Source of the DNA: Pelomyxa schiedti | Lineage: Eukaryota; Evosea; Pelobiontida; Pelomyxidae | Length of the DNA: 64,000 bases | Reading direction: 5' to 3' | NCBI GenBank assembly: GCA_020536535.1 | Contig: JAHLWZ010000016.1 | Location: 108,811-172,810, forward strand | Part shown: positions 23,674-37,663 of the stretch, piece after piece | Position numbering within the stretch: position 1 is the stretch's first letter | How the letters are laid out: every line of letters begins with the position of its first letter | Notes under the pieces: generated by a model | The model's input: the letters and a program-made list of their open reading frames with translations, nothing else | Database searches by the model: none | Told to the model about the DNA's origin: nothing | Made by a program: the position numbers and the translations under genes

Positions 23674-24466
23674 ATGAGCAGTGTAAAAAGCAGCAAGCCA
23701 CAGGACGAGAGAGTGGGGCTGTGGCGCGGGCGGTATGCGGCGGCGCAGGGGGGAGTCGTGGCGCTGCTGGCGGCGGGGCGCCGCGGGTCCGCGGGGGCGC
23801 TGCAGGGGCTGCCGCCCGAGGCGGCGCAGCGGGTGCGGAGGTGGCTGCTGCGCGACCTGGCCGGGAGCTTCTCGGCCTCGTGCGTCAAGCGGAACAGCTG
23901 GGGGTGGTGGGGCCACAGCATGGGGCCCGACGCGCCCACCACGCTCTCGTGGATGTTCTCGCTGGAGGAGGAGCCGGAGGAGGGGGAGGAGGCGGGGGGA
24001 AGCGAGGGGGAGAGGAAGACTGGGACGGGCAAGGGCAAGGGGAAAGGGAAAGAGAAAGTGAGCCGCCTCGAGGGGCGCTGTGTTTGTTACGCTAGGGACT
24101 TCCCAGAACCTACGGATGAATTTAGTGGGCCTTGGAGAGTTGAGAGATGTAAGGTGTGCGTGTGTTCCCTCATATAACAACGCCAACGAGGAACCCAAAA
24201 CCCACTTAAAATAATAACGGGGAAAAAACAAAACAAAAAATGTGCCATATGGAAAGCCAAGAGAGGGATTCCTGCCCTTGAGAATTATTGTGGATATGCC
24301 GTTTAAGCCATATTATTGCCAACTAGCTGATAAGTACACTATCATGGCTAACAAAAACACATTCTGTTTCGCCATAGCCTGTCACCATAAATTCTTCCTG
24401 GAGTTGGAGGCCATTGACTCTGTGCCACTTCCTCCCAATGTCACCCTTTCATTCAAAATGCAATGA
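23674..24466 (+). CDS. Unknown protein with a GC-rich, Gly/Glu/Lys-rich middle
   Basis: The ATG at 23674 opens MSSVKSSKPQDERVGLWRG and an Ala/Arg/Gly-rich segment, then SCVKRNSWGWWGHSMGPD, an acidic/Lys-Gly low-complexity stretch (EEEPEEGEEAGGSEGE and repeated GKGKGK), then LEGRCVCYARDFPEPTDEF and GPWRVERCK. A GTGTGC donor after that joins, in frame at an AAAG acceptor, to PREGFLPLRIIVDMPFKPYY and LPPNVTLSFKMQ, ending at TGA 24464-24466. The second exon is compact and looks like a folded beta-rich domain. I recognise no family. The first exon is far richer in G+C than its neighbours. Confidence 0.6.
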
Positions 24467-24630
24467 GCCTCAATCCAAATCACGCCACTGTATCCCGACT
24501 TTTTCTTCTTCTTAAATCTCAACTTTCCATTCCCAGCATCCGATCACAACGTCGCTTGAAAAAAGGGGCGTTTCCAAGTCGATTTTTTCCTTGTCATTGC
24601 TTTGACTTTCGAAAACAAACAAAAAAATTC

Positions 24631-27021
24631 ATGGGAGACAGGTGGGTGTTGCGGTGCATACCACCGGTGTTTGTCGAGGAAAACACAACCGAGTGCCGAG
24701 GGGCCAGATTCGAGCATGGTAATAGGCTGAGGCTGCCGGCGTCACTTCTCGAGAGATTCTTTGGAAGGCCTGACTCTGGCTATCGTAGCGGCAACAGGCT
24801 GGGATCTTCTGTTTGTACTTTTTTTTTTTTTGTTTTTGTGGGTGAAGGGCGTAGATCTGACGGTTTAAAGGAGCCAATTCTTTTTAGTGTGAGAAACACT
24901 GAAATTGGTTTTACTGGGGACAGAGGGCAAATGTACTTCTTCTATCCCTTGGTTTTTGATTTTTATTGTGTTGCATTTTTTTACCTAAAATGTAGTGTTT
25001 GTGGCGCGTTAGACTTTGTTACTCCTGAAGGGCGGGTTGTTGTTCCCAAGTGGATCATGACATATCTCTGGCTGCAAGATGACTCCCCTGTTGAACTGAC
25101 TTATTTGAGGAGAAGTCTCCCTCGTGCTCGTCAAGTATCTTTGAAGCCAGTGCACTACAGTTTTTATGAGAACATTACAAATCCCAGACGTTATCTGGAG
25201 GAGCACCTCACCAATTACTCGACTTTGACGCAGGGATCTACAATAAGTGTTGGGGACGAAACTAGGTTTTGTCTGCTCCCTTTTTTTCCTTCATTTCACA
25301 GAGTACAGGTTTTTTGACATTTTTGTGCAGAAATGCACACCAGAGGGCACAGTCAACATAGTAAACTCTGATGTCGAATTGGTCTTGGAAGAACCTATCA
25401 CTCAACAACCAAACCCATCTCGTCGATTGGAGGTTGCTACGCCAATGGATGGAGAAGTAAAAGCAGGGGATTACTCCTATTTTAGTGTTGTAGTTCCAGA
25501 AGCAAATGCTACGGACACCCTTCGGATCGAATGTCAAGCAATATCTGGTGATTCTTGTAACACATGCTGCACGTTTCACGTCTTGTAGGGGACCCGGATA
25601 TCTATGTCAGTGCTGATTGCCAGAAACCAAGTCGACTAGAATACACTTGGTCTGGTGTGACTACAGGTGGTGAAGAAATTGAGATTCCACCAAATCAGAG
25701 AGATCCCCAAAACAGAACCTTCTTCATTTCCGTACTTTCTTTCCCTTTTCTTCTTTTATAGTAACTTTTCTCAGGTGTATGGATACAGTGCAAGCACTTT
25801 CAAAATTGCTGCATACCTTGAAACCAAAGAAGAGCAATCTGAGCTCCGTAAAAGTGGGCTTGCATCACGCACTATGTCCCTGAGGTCTTCTTCTTCTTCT
25901 TCGCACGATGGAATGTCTGAATGCCCCAATTGCGGTGGATGGGTACCTCAGCTTAGTTTTGAACGTCACACCGCCTTTTGTGCAAGAAATAACTGGAAAT
26001 GTCCTGTGTGCTCGTTGACCATGCCTGCCAAAGATCGTGCAGCACATGTTCATTGTACATTTGGATCTTGTAAAAAGTTAATGGATCCCAATCACGGACA
26101 CTGTCCCGACTGTTCTATGGAAATGGCACCCATAGAAATTACGAAACACCATGAAGTGTGTTTTCTATGACATTGTCTCTTTTTACCTCCGTACAAAGAT
26201 TTATCACACACCGCTTCAATGTACATGTAGTGCTAAGTACACACTTGAAGACATGCGAATTCACAAACAATATGAATGCAGGTTACGAGAAGAACCCTGT
26301 CAGTGGTGTGCAGAAAAGGTTTGGGTTTAAAAAAATAAACGTAACTGATAAACAGTCTATCTAGATAACTGTGGAACTTCTTCCGCATCACCAATCAGAA
26401 TGCCAGAATAAAACCGTACCTTGTGAGAGATGTGGAAAATTGATTTCACACAGGGACATCAAGCACCACCTAGAAACACATTCAGAAAACGAGATACCGC
26501 CATCTATTCTTTCTGGTGGCCTGGGCACCTCCGGCGAATGGGAGCGCATACCCCCGGGCATTTTCCACCCTCCCGTCACTGTTGATACATCACTGCATCC
26601 CACAGCATCCAACCTTGGAACCTCTGGCGAGTGGGAGCCCATTCCCCCTGACATTATGAATCAAGCAGGAACAGGCTACCACCCTCCCACACTGGGAGCT
26701 TCCGGTGAGTGGGAACCCATCCCGCCCGGTCTTCTCCAACAATCGGACTCCTCCTCCCCACCATTCTTCTCGCCAACAACAGCCGCATCGATACTCCACA
26801 GAACCCCTCCCCCATCCTCACTCTCGCCCTCCAATCACCCTCCCCCACTTCCACTTCCTTACACCGACATGTTTGGTGCTCCTTCTTTCAGACCAAGGGA
26901 ATCACCACTCAAGTCCTCAGACTGGACATGCGCAGTGTGCCAAAAATTCTGCGCCTCTTTCGACCAACTCCAACGCCACGCTAACGAATCCCCAGAATGT
27001 GCCGCTATTCTAAATTCCTAA
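24631..27021 (+). CDS. UFD1-domain protein with PPC-like domain and TRAF-type zinc fingers (PRLI-interacting factor K-like)
   Basis: A likely adaptor for ubiquitylated proteins and CDC48/p97. The first exons carry a UFD1 double-psi barrel: GNRLRLPASLLERFF, EPILFSV, CGALDFVTPEGRVVVPKWI, ENITNPRRYLEEHLTNYSTL, then VQKCTPEGTVNIVNSDVELV. Next is a PPC-like segment (GDPDIYVSADCQKPSRLEYTW, then GYSASTFKIAAYLE). Zinc fingers follow: CPNCGGWVPQLSFERHTAFC, CPVCSLTMPAKDRAAHVH, CPDCSMEMAPIEITKHHE, CQWCAEK, CERCGKLISHRDIKHHLETH. Then come three SGEWEPIPP-type motifs, a Pro/Ser-rich stretch and a last finger CAVCQKFCASFDQLQRHANE. This is the architecture of plant PRLI-interacting factor K. An upstream in-frame ATG at 24463 overlaps the previous stop; I prefer 24631. 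The stop is TAA at 27019-27021. Confidence 0.85.
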
Positions 27022-27148
27022 TCAAACTTCGTTGCTAAGCTTATGGTTTCTTCTCTTTTATTGATGACTTGTGTCACTTCCCTGCGGTTTTTTATTTGCG
27101 TGGATAACATGACACAAGTGATAAATAAAGCAGCAGACGGTGACTGCC

Positions 27149-28537
27149 ATGTGCGAATCTGGTGAGGAGATCTCGTTCGTGTTCTGCTCCTTGTTGGCAA
27201 TTCTCTCACGCCTATTCCTTTGTTTGTGTGACAATAAGGCTCTACGCATGCACAGCAGTCGTGTGTTTCTCGTGGGTGGTCTGCTGCTGTGCCATCAGTC
27301 ACGAAACTGGGTGAATTTCTAGCACGGAAGAACGCTCGTAACCCTTTCGATGTTTTTTACATTCCATCACCGGGAAGAAACCTGGCTCAACAAGAATTAC
27401 TTTATCACCCAACCTTATTCAAGGTATGCAATACTATTCTCCTTGTCCTGCTAAGTACCACAGACAGCTAAATGTGACAAGGATGGTGCTTGTAGGTAGG
27501 GTTAAATTTCTCTGTTCTCTTCATTAAATTTTCAACAGGTTTGGCCCACAATGTGCGTTCTATCACACTGCTACACAACAAGAAGAACTGATAGGGGCAA
27601 ATAAACTGCGTGCAGCGTCTGTATAATTTAGGAATCCTCATTTTTTAATTACGAACTTTAAAGGTGGGTCAGGAAACACACTTCCGAATTGCGAGCTCTA
27701 CCGCCAAAGTTACGGGTGGGAAAATTCACAGTTGGTGCGCTTTCTTTGCATCTTTCCTCTACTGAATTTTCTTCAAGAGGAGTTACTTGTCCTAGCTGAA
27801 GTGAAACCTCCAAGAGATCACTATCGGGGCTGTTCTACGGATACTTTGCAAACTTTGAGCTATGCCAGTTGCCCGCCTGGGAATACAAATCCGAATTCAC
27901 TGCCTCCAATGAGTACTGGTCGCTCTGACGCTGTGGACGTTGTACTACAAGACTTTGGTAAGTGAAGTAATGGTACCATTTCTAAGCTTGGTAGAAAACG
28001 TGAAGCTACATATTGGGGACTTCTTTCCCCCATGTGCTCTTGCTCGAAATTCTCAGTGCACTGGGTTTGTAAGAAGTGTATGAGGAACCTTGCTGACCGA
28101 GACAGATATTCTTCTGTGTTTTGCCTTAGTTGCACCTGCTATATCTGCTCGGAATGCATCAAAAGCTCCCACAGGTTATAACTTCAGATAAAAATACTTC
28201 AACTAATCTCTACAGTCATCTTGTAGGACATATTTGTGTGCCCTTACACTCTGCCCTCTGTGCGGTATTTTACACCAATTTTTTTCAAATGATCTGATAC
28301 TTGGCGCTTTTAAGAATTGCAGTCAATCTGTTGCCTCGTCGGTCTGCCTAGAATGTACTCCATACAGGCTTGTTTGCGCCAGCTGTGAAAAAGAAGATAT
28401 CCCACACAAGCCGGTAAATCTCTTTCACCACTTTATATCTGAAACTCAACTTGCAACAGTCCACCGGGCCAACCAGTGTACCAGGCACACACTGCTTTAC
28501 TCCCCTTTCTTTGGTTATTACCTGCATAGCAAGTAGC
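27149..28537 (+). CDS. CCCH zinc-finger protein with a C-terminal Cys-rich (B-box-like) cluster
   Basis: Probably RNA-binding. The ATG at 27149 with a GTGAGG donor gives MCES, joined to VTKLGEFLARKNARNPFDVF and LLYHPTLFK. The next exons give TAKCDKDGACR and FGPQCAFYHT, a C-x5-C-x5-C-x3-H finger resembling the HPxxYKxxxC...GxxCxFxH units of Unkempt and plant C3H proteins. A middle region follows (LPNCELYRQSYGWENSQL, then LVLAEVKPPRDHYRGCSTD). The C-terminal part has many paired cysteines: MCSCSKFSVHWVCKKCMRN, SVFCLSCTCYICSECIKSSH, TLCPLCG, SVCLECTPYRLVCASCEKE and HRANQCTRH, suggesting B-box or related zinc sites. The splice after DFG near 27958 is unresolved because phases do not match. The gene is convergent with the GH15 gene. 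Confidence 0.6.
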
Positions 28538-28660
28538 ACACAGCACGAGGAACTTGAGCACCATCAAGAGTGATGGTGACAAACAACCCCTTTGGAATCA
28601 ACCCTGCCAGCACTAATGGAAAATTCTCTTTTTTCTTTTGAATCTTTCTCACTTGAAATA

Positions 28661-30227
28661 TCATAGCGTCTCCCGAAACATTTTCCCCAACAGCAAAAAC
28701 ATTGCGTGACTCCACGCCAGATTTGGAGCAGGGTGCCCATGCTCGGAAATCCAGCGATTTTTAGCATGCACATCAAACACAGTTTCGTCCCGTATTTCCT
28801 GGTGATGTGTTGAGTTAGTTTCCCTTATCATTGAGTGTGGTAGTTGTTTGCTTGGATTTGAATTGTGGGAGTGGGAATGCACCTGTTCCGGGAGCAGACA
28901 GCGATTGCTCTCCATTCTCATCAGTGACATTGCCCAGAGGAGGGTGGACTCTGCCCGGCGCGAGTCCCGAGCTATGCAGGCCAGCCAGAGGCCCAGGATG
29001 ATCCAGGCGCCGCCGCCGTAGTAGGTGTCCCCTTGGTAGCGGCGAACTCCCCAGCAGTTGGTAGCGGCTGGATTCGGGACAGTGAGGTCACTTTGTATCA
29101 TGGCGATGGTATTCTGCATGGCCGGATGGGATGGGTCCACTACGTTGAAGGGGTACTGCAGCCACAGGAGACTGGCATCAACCTGTGATTGAAATTAGCT
29201 AGCTGGTTGGATGAACTAACAGCCACGCAGAACTCACTTGGTCTCTGGTCGGGCCTGAAGGGTCAGCGGATACCCACTGGCATAAAGTAAGTTTTGGGAA
29301 GCGAATCATAACGATACCTTTCTAAAGTAGGGGCCGCGGGCGTTGTGGCCAATGCACCGTTGATTGAGAAATGCCTCGATTCGTTGGAGAACCTTTGGAA
29401 TTCTGGTGTCAGCTACCCAGACAGAGATGTCACGCAGTCCAGCGTATACACAAGCAAGCGTACTTGGGTGTAAAACTCGTTGACCTGGAGGTCCGAATTC
29501 CTCCCAGCAATCATAGCAAGGCTCATCCCAGAAATTGACAAGGAAAGTGGTGACAAGCTACAAGAATTGAGTTTTTCGCCGAGATGAAGAAGATGCCTAC
29601 CTCAAGGGAGGTGCGAATCTTGGAGATAAACATGTTGGCAGTAGTGTCGTTCAAATAGCTCTTTGCATGATATGCGGCTCCCCAAAGAAAGGCTCCTAAG
29701 GAAATTTGTTTTAATGTAACTGGATAATATTGAAGACGGCAGTAGAACAAACCATAGCCGTCAATCTGAAACGAACCCCTACATCATTGTGAAATGGATG
29801 AGTTGATTTGAAGGAATTGGTACCATTCGCCAGGGACTTCCTTCCCATCTACTGTAAACCTAGTATGAGGAAACATACCAGGCGGGATAGGGTGGCCGTC
29901 AGTCCTGGAGTGCAAAGCAGCCATTAAGGCCATGAATTTGTGTTGATACTCCAAAATCACACTGTGGACCCAGAAGTAGAAATTCTTGGCCTCAGGGCAA
30001 GACCCACCACCTGTGTGTTGAGTATCCCATAAGCATTTAATTTATTCCAACAGACTCACGTAACTGTAAACGTCCAATGCATAGGCACAAAAAGTGCCGT
30101 CACGCAACCAGCAGTACTTGTACCAATCAAACGCGTCAGACGCAATTATGGCACCTGTGCTCACGTCCCTAAGGTGCACTTTGAGCTCCTTATAGCTAGC
30201 CTCCATCCTCTCGTTAAACAGCTCCAT
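28661..30227 (-). CDS. Glycoside hydrolase family 15 (glucoamylase/trehalase-like)
   Basis: An inverting alpha-glucosidase. The start at 30227 gives MELFNERMEASYKELKVHLR, then WYKYCWLRDGTFCAYALDV, the WxRDGxFxAYAxD hallmark of GH15. Downstream exons give HKFMALMAALHSRTDGH, LFLWGAAYHAKSYL, CYDCWEEFGPPGQRV (general acid Glu in WEE), HNARGPYFRKV, VDASLLWLQYPFNVV, TNCWGVRRYQGDTYYGGGAW, RCLLPEQV (general base Glu) and PNLAWSHAMFLLLGK. At about 480 residues after splicing it is near the size of the catalytic domain alone; I see no signal peptide and no starch-binding domain, so it may act inside the cell. Substrate (starch, glycogen or trehalose) cannot be decided. The stop at 28661 follows directly after the last helix. 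Confidence 0.85.
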
Positions 30228-30556
30228 CGTCGATGCTCACCCCTCCGTGGTCAAAACCAACTTTTTCTCAGTAGTTCCTCCGGAAACGTTGGTTTTTGTC
30301 TAGACGGCGTTGTCGATCTCAGAAAGAAACAAAAAAGCATTTCTCTTCGGTTGCGACGCTACCGTAGCCCGGGGTTTCTTTTAGTGAGCCAGTTGACTGA
30401 TGCTTATGTCGGGTGTTTCAGAAGAGTACGGAAGACGAACGCAGACACCACTGTGCTGTCCCTGCACGTGTGCCTCTGTGTGCCATACAGTTCCACAGGT
30501 CGTTCTCATCTGCCCATTTGAAGTCAGTGGTGAGTGACATGCAGAAGAAGAAGCAC
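30228..30556. other. Upstream flank of the GH15 gene
   Basis: This holds the GH15 promoter. Overlapping frames on both strands carry no recognisable motif. The right part merges into the GC-rich coding fragment at 30557-30850. Confidence 0.4.
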
Positions 30557-30850
30557 TCATTGCCACACAGAAACCCGCGCAACCTCCCGGTAGAAACCGC
30601 CGGACTGTGGCACCGTCTCGCTGGGCCTGTCGTCGCGCGGCATCCACGAGATCTCGCGCCATCGCCTTGGCTTGTGTTTCCACCACGTAATCCCAAAGGC
30701 ACCCCGAGTACGGCGTGCGCCTGCCCCGCCACCGCCACGGAACCACAACCCCCCGCCGCGGCGGCCCGGCGACGCCAGTGCCAGTGCCCGCAGCTGCGTC
30801 GCAACATCATACTGGATGGAGGTGCTTTTCTTTTGTGTTGGCCCCATCAT
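30557..30850 (-). CDS. GC-rich open frame, possible N-terminal fragment of a multicopy family
   Basis: The minus-strand frame starts MMGPTQKKSTSIQYDVATQL and becomes Gly/Arg-rich, then Trp-rich, before a stop at 30557. An alternative minus-strand frame (30746-30381) contains AKAMARDLVDAARRQAQRDG. The block 30590-30800 is much richer in G+C than its surroundings. No family is identifiable with confidence. It reads in the same direction as the fragments at 31479-32081 and may derive from the same kind of gene. Confidence 0.3.
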   Translation of the reverse strand: MMGPTQKKSTSIQYDVATQLRALALASPGRRGGGLWFRGGGGAGARRTRGAFGITWWKHKPRRWREISWMPRDDRPSETVPQSGGFYREVARVSVWQ

Positions 30851-30946
30851 TTACACAAGGCTAACGGGTTTTCGTTTTATGTTTTCTTTTGCAACACGCT
30901 CGTCAAATTCGTTGTTTCACTGTTCTATGTCGATTTTGACTGCAGT

Positions 30947-31018
30947 TTCATAAGTCCATAAGTTCATAAGTTCACCCACCACATGGCTTAGATGGCTATC
31001 ATAAGTTCATAAGTTCAT
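30947..31018. repeat. Short direct repeats of ATAAGTTC
   Basis: The 9-mer CATAAGTTC and variants occur as a run at 30947-30974 and again at 31000-31018, separated by 26 nt of unrelated sequence. This looks like local slippage duplication. Confidence 0.6.
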
Positions 31019-31478
31019 CAACATTCAATACTCCTCATCATCCCTGATTTTGGCGGAAGGTTTGTTCCATTCCAGCAGTTCCATTAAATATGTGTTCCAA
31101 CTCAATAATAATTTGCTCTCACAAACTCCATAGCTAGTAGCAGGAATTCTGGCCAAAGGCAAGTATTTTCCAAATAGGCAGAGACTTGAGTGCTTTGCTC
31201 TATTATTACCCCTTCCCACTTTTTTGTTTAATATTATCCAACCGGTTCTTATTGGCATCACATTGTGTATCCATTTTGTTGTTTTGGCCTTGGGGTTTTG
31301 AAATGAAAAAGGAAGTGCACTATTGAAAAAAAATTCAGTTTTTTTTATTTGTTGTTTGTGCAAATGTTTCAGTGAGGATGTGATGTTTGGGGGACAGAGG
31401 GCAGGAGGGGGTTCTTTTGGTAACAGTGGCAGTCAGTTTATGCTCCCATCAGCAGTGGTGTTGCATTTTATAAATGCT
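31019..31478. other. Region without a convincing gene
   Basis: A minus-strand open frame of 112 codons at 31025-31363 is Lys/Phe/Asn-biased without a recognisable domain and could be part of the degenerate family fragment next to it. I see nothing else. Confidence 0.3.
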
Positions 31479-32081
31479 TCAGTGACTCTCTGTGAATTTA
31501 GAGCTGTTTCTCCATGACGAGTCCAGTGAGACCAGATTGGTGCCACTGGAAATCAACTCCCATCCACCATCTTGGGTGATGCTGAAGGTATGAGCACCAC
31601 TCATGACTGTGTCAATAATGAAAAAGCTCCATTTGGAGCTCCAGAACTTTGTCAGGGTATGTTCATCATGAGTGCTTAGAACATAAAGGTGTTGTGCAGC
31701 CTGTGAATCTCTTGTATCAATTACCAAGAAGTGGTGGGCTTGGGATGGAGTGGAGTCACTCAAAAGATACAAGGAGTTGATTTTTTTGTCCATTTTGTTG
31801 AAAGTAGTGCCCCAGAAATAGTGTGTTGGGCTGAGTACTGCATATGAATGGGGATGAGTTCACCAGTCATCCTAAGTTTGAGGAACCTGAATGGTGGTGA
31901 GAGTGCAAAACTCACCCACATGTTCTGTTTTCATTACACTGGTCATCGGTGAGTGCATCCCACAACGTAAAGTACTCAATGCTGACAGCTTCCCAAGAGT
32001 TGCCAAACCTCTCTCTTCAGTGGTCCCTTTGCCTCTCACATTGCCTTTTCGATTCCTGTGCCACCCAGGTTCAATGGACAC
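31479..32081 (-). pseudogene. Broken coding fragments, probable decayed member of a gene family
   Basis: On the minus strand, protein-like text occurs in more than one frame. One frame gives NSWEAVSIEYFTLWDALTDD followed by QCNENRTCG and a stop (about 31920-32020). Another gives AHHFLVIDTRDSQAAQHLYV, TLTKFWSSKWSFFIIDTV, AHTFSITQDGGWELISSGT and NLVSLDSSWRNSSKF (31479-31793). The second block resembles repeated beta-strand units such as a propeller. Stops lie between and inside blocks and I found no full set of introns restoring one frame, hence the pseudogene call. An unrecognised spliced gene is the alternative. Confidence 0.4.
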
Positions 32082-32130
32082 TCGGTGGGGCCCATACTGT
32101 GTGGGAAATTACAGCACAGTTGATACAGTT

Positions 32131-32349
32131 TCTCTTTCTTGATCTTGTTTATTGTTCTCTGGCTTTGTCATCACACAACAAACTACACATCCCACATAAG
32201 CACACAGAGATGGGAGTGAAAAAACTGCCAAATGGCTGAATAAAAAAAACACCAGACCACTGATCCTGAGTGACAATTGTGTGTTTATGTGGGATGTGTG
32301 GTTTGTTGTGTGATGACAAAGCCAAACAGAGAACAAGAAAGAAAGAGAT
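32131..32349. repeat. Large imperfect inverted repeat, arms about 70 nt, loop about 72 nt
   Basis: The left arm (about 32131-32206) reads TCTCTTTCTT then ...GGCTTTGTCATCACACAACA ...CACATCCCACATAA. The right arm (about 32279-32349) is its reverse complement with a few substitutions and small indels, through TGTGGGATGTG, TTGTTGTGTGATGACAAAGCC and AAGAAAGAAAGAGA. The arms flank a 72-nt loop. Such a structure can form a long hairpin in RNA or be a miniature inverted-repeat element. No transposase is seen nearby. Confidence 0.75.
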
Positions 32350-32872
32350 TGTATTATTTGTTCTGTTTGTTTGTTGTTTGTTTCGATTTGTGGGGTTTAA
32401 GTCGCGATTCTAAGGTCGGAGAGTGTCGGGCTTAAAAGGACTTGAAAGCGAGGTAGATTTCCGCGAACTTGATTTCCTAAGAGGTAAGGTCCGAGTGCTG
32501 ACTCGGCAGGTCAGTCTCTCAGTCTCGGTGTTCGTGCTCGTGCTCGCAGAGAGTTTGTTTGTGTATTNNNNNNNNNNNNNNNNNNNNNNNNNNNNNNNNN
32601 NNNNNNNNNNNNNNNNNNNNNNNNNNNNNNNNNNNNNNNNNNNNNNNNNNNNNNNNNNNNNNNNNNNACTATCTCAGCACCCTCACGTCACACCAGCCTG
32701 CCCTTCTGCATTCCTCTCCTACTTACTGTGTTCTACAATCTGCAAGTGAGTTTCACCAAAAAAAAAAAATGTTTTGCACATACACAACAGCGCTCCACTC
32801 CCTTTGGGGAGAAGAAGAGCAATAAGAATAATGATACTAGTCCTAGACACTGACCTCAATAAATAGCGTTCT
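32350..32872. other. Unplaced sequence around a 100-N assembly gap (N at 32568-32667)
   Basis: Exactly 100 N bases mark a scaffold gap of unknown real size. Left of it a short plus-strand frame (SGLKGLESEVDFRELDFLRG) is open into the gap; right of it there is no recognisable coding sequence. Any frame crossing the N run is an artefact. Confidence 0.9.
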
Positions 32873-32962
32873 GTGGAGCGGCGTTGTAGCTCAATGGTAG
32901 AGCGCCTGGGTTTCAAAACCAGGACGTGAAGCGAGGTTCGATTCCCGCCACGACCGTTCCAC
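32873..32962 (+). tRNA. tRNA-like gene, anticodon TCA (reads UGA); candidate selenocysteine or opal tRNA, or tRNA-derived RNA
   Basis: A perfect A box TAGCTCAATGG (32887-32897) and B box GGTTCGATTCC (32935-32945) are present, and a run of ten T follows. The D stem is GCTC/GAGC. The anticodon stem is CCTGG/CCAGG, with loop TTTCAAA centred on TCA inside a G.A closing mismatch. The T stem forms only if one A (32934) bulges. A standard 7-bp acceptor pairs badly (4 of 7), but the flanks GTGGAGCGG (32873-32881) and CCGTTCCAC (32954-32962) pair over nine positions with one G.U, giving a 90-nt RNA. Nine acceptor pairs, 90 nt and TCA are features of eukaryotic tRNA-Sec. Against that, the D arm is 4 bp and there is no long variable arm. 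The class therefore remains open. Confidence 0.6.
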
Positions 32963-32972
32963 TTTTTTTTTT
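32963..32972 (+). terminator. RNA polymerase III terminator
   Basis: A run of ten T follows the last paired base of the tRNA-like gene directly, as expected for Pol III termination. Confidence 0.75.
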
Positions 32973-33107
32973 GAAAAAGAGAAAATCCTACTGCAGCTTT
33001 TTTGTTTTCAGAATGATATTTCAAAGGCATCCAAAAAAGGACCTCCTTGTTGTTGGTGTTTTCCCTACAGTCTGCATGTGATGGCTTGAATCACAGTTTG
33101 TGAGATA

Positions 33108-37456
<4,349 letters not shown>

Positions 37457-37663
37457 TTTTTTATTGTATGTAAAATAAAATTTCGATCTATTAGCTATTC
37501 AAATCTACAATCAAATGGCAGAAGTGGTTTCCCGGACGATGATGAGAAAACCTCCGTCGGTGTTGGCCTCAGCATAAATTAAAAAAAAAGCTGTTGGTGG
37601 AACAGCGTAACGCGTGTGAGGCGTATTTTGTAGATAGTGTATATACAATAAGGACGGATCTCA
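37457..37663. promoter_or_regulatory. Shared upstream region of SPT16 and the 37664 gene
   Basis: About 207 nt of A/T-rich sequence separate two divergent start codons. No defined element is recognised. Confidence 0.4.

Noticed and set aside
28518-28715. Alternative 65-codon minus-strand frame that might extend the GH15 protein
   Set aside because: It is in a different frame from the conserved LAWSHAMFLLLGK end and needs an unsupported splice; the stop at 28661 fits the family's usual end.
32423-32825. Open frames crossing the N run
   Set aside because: They pass through 100 unknown bases of an assembly gap, so continuity is artificial.
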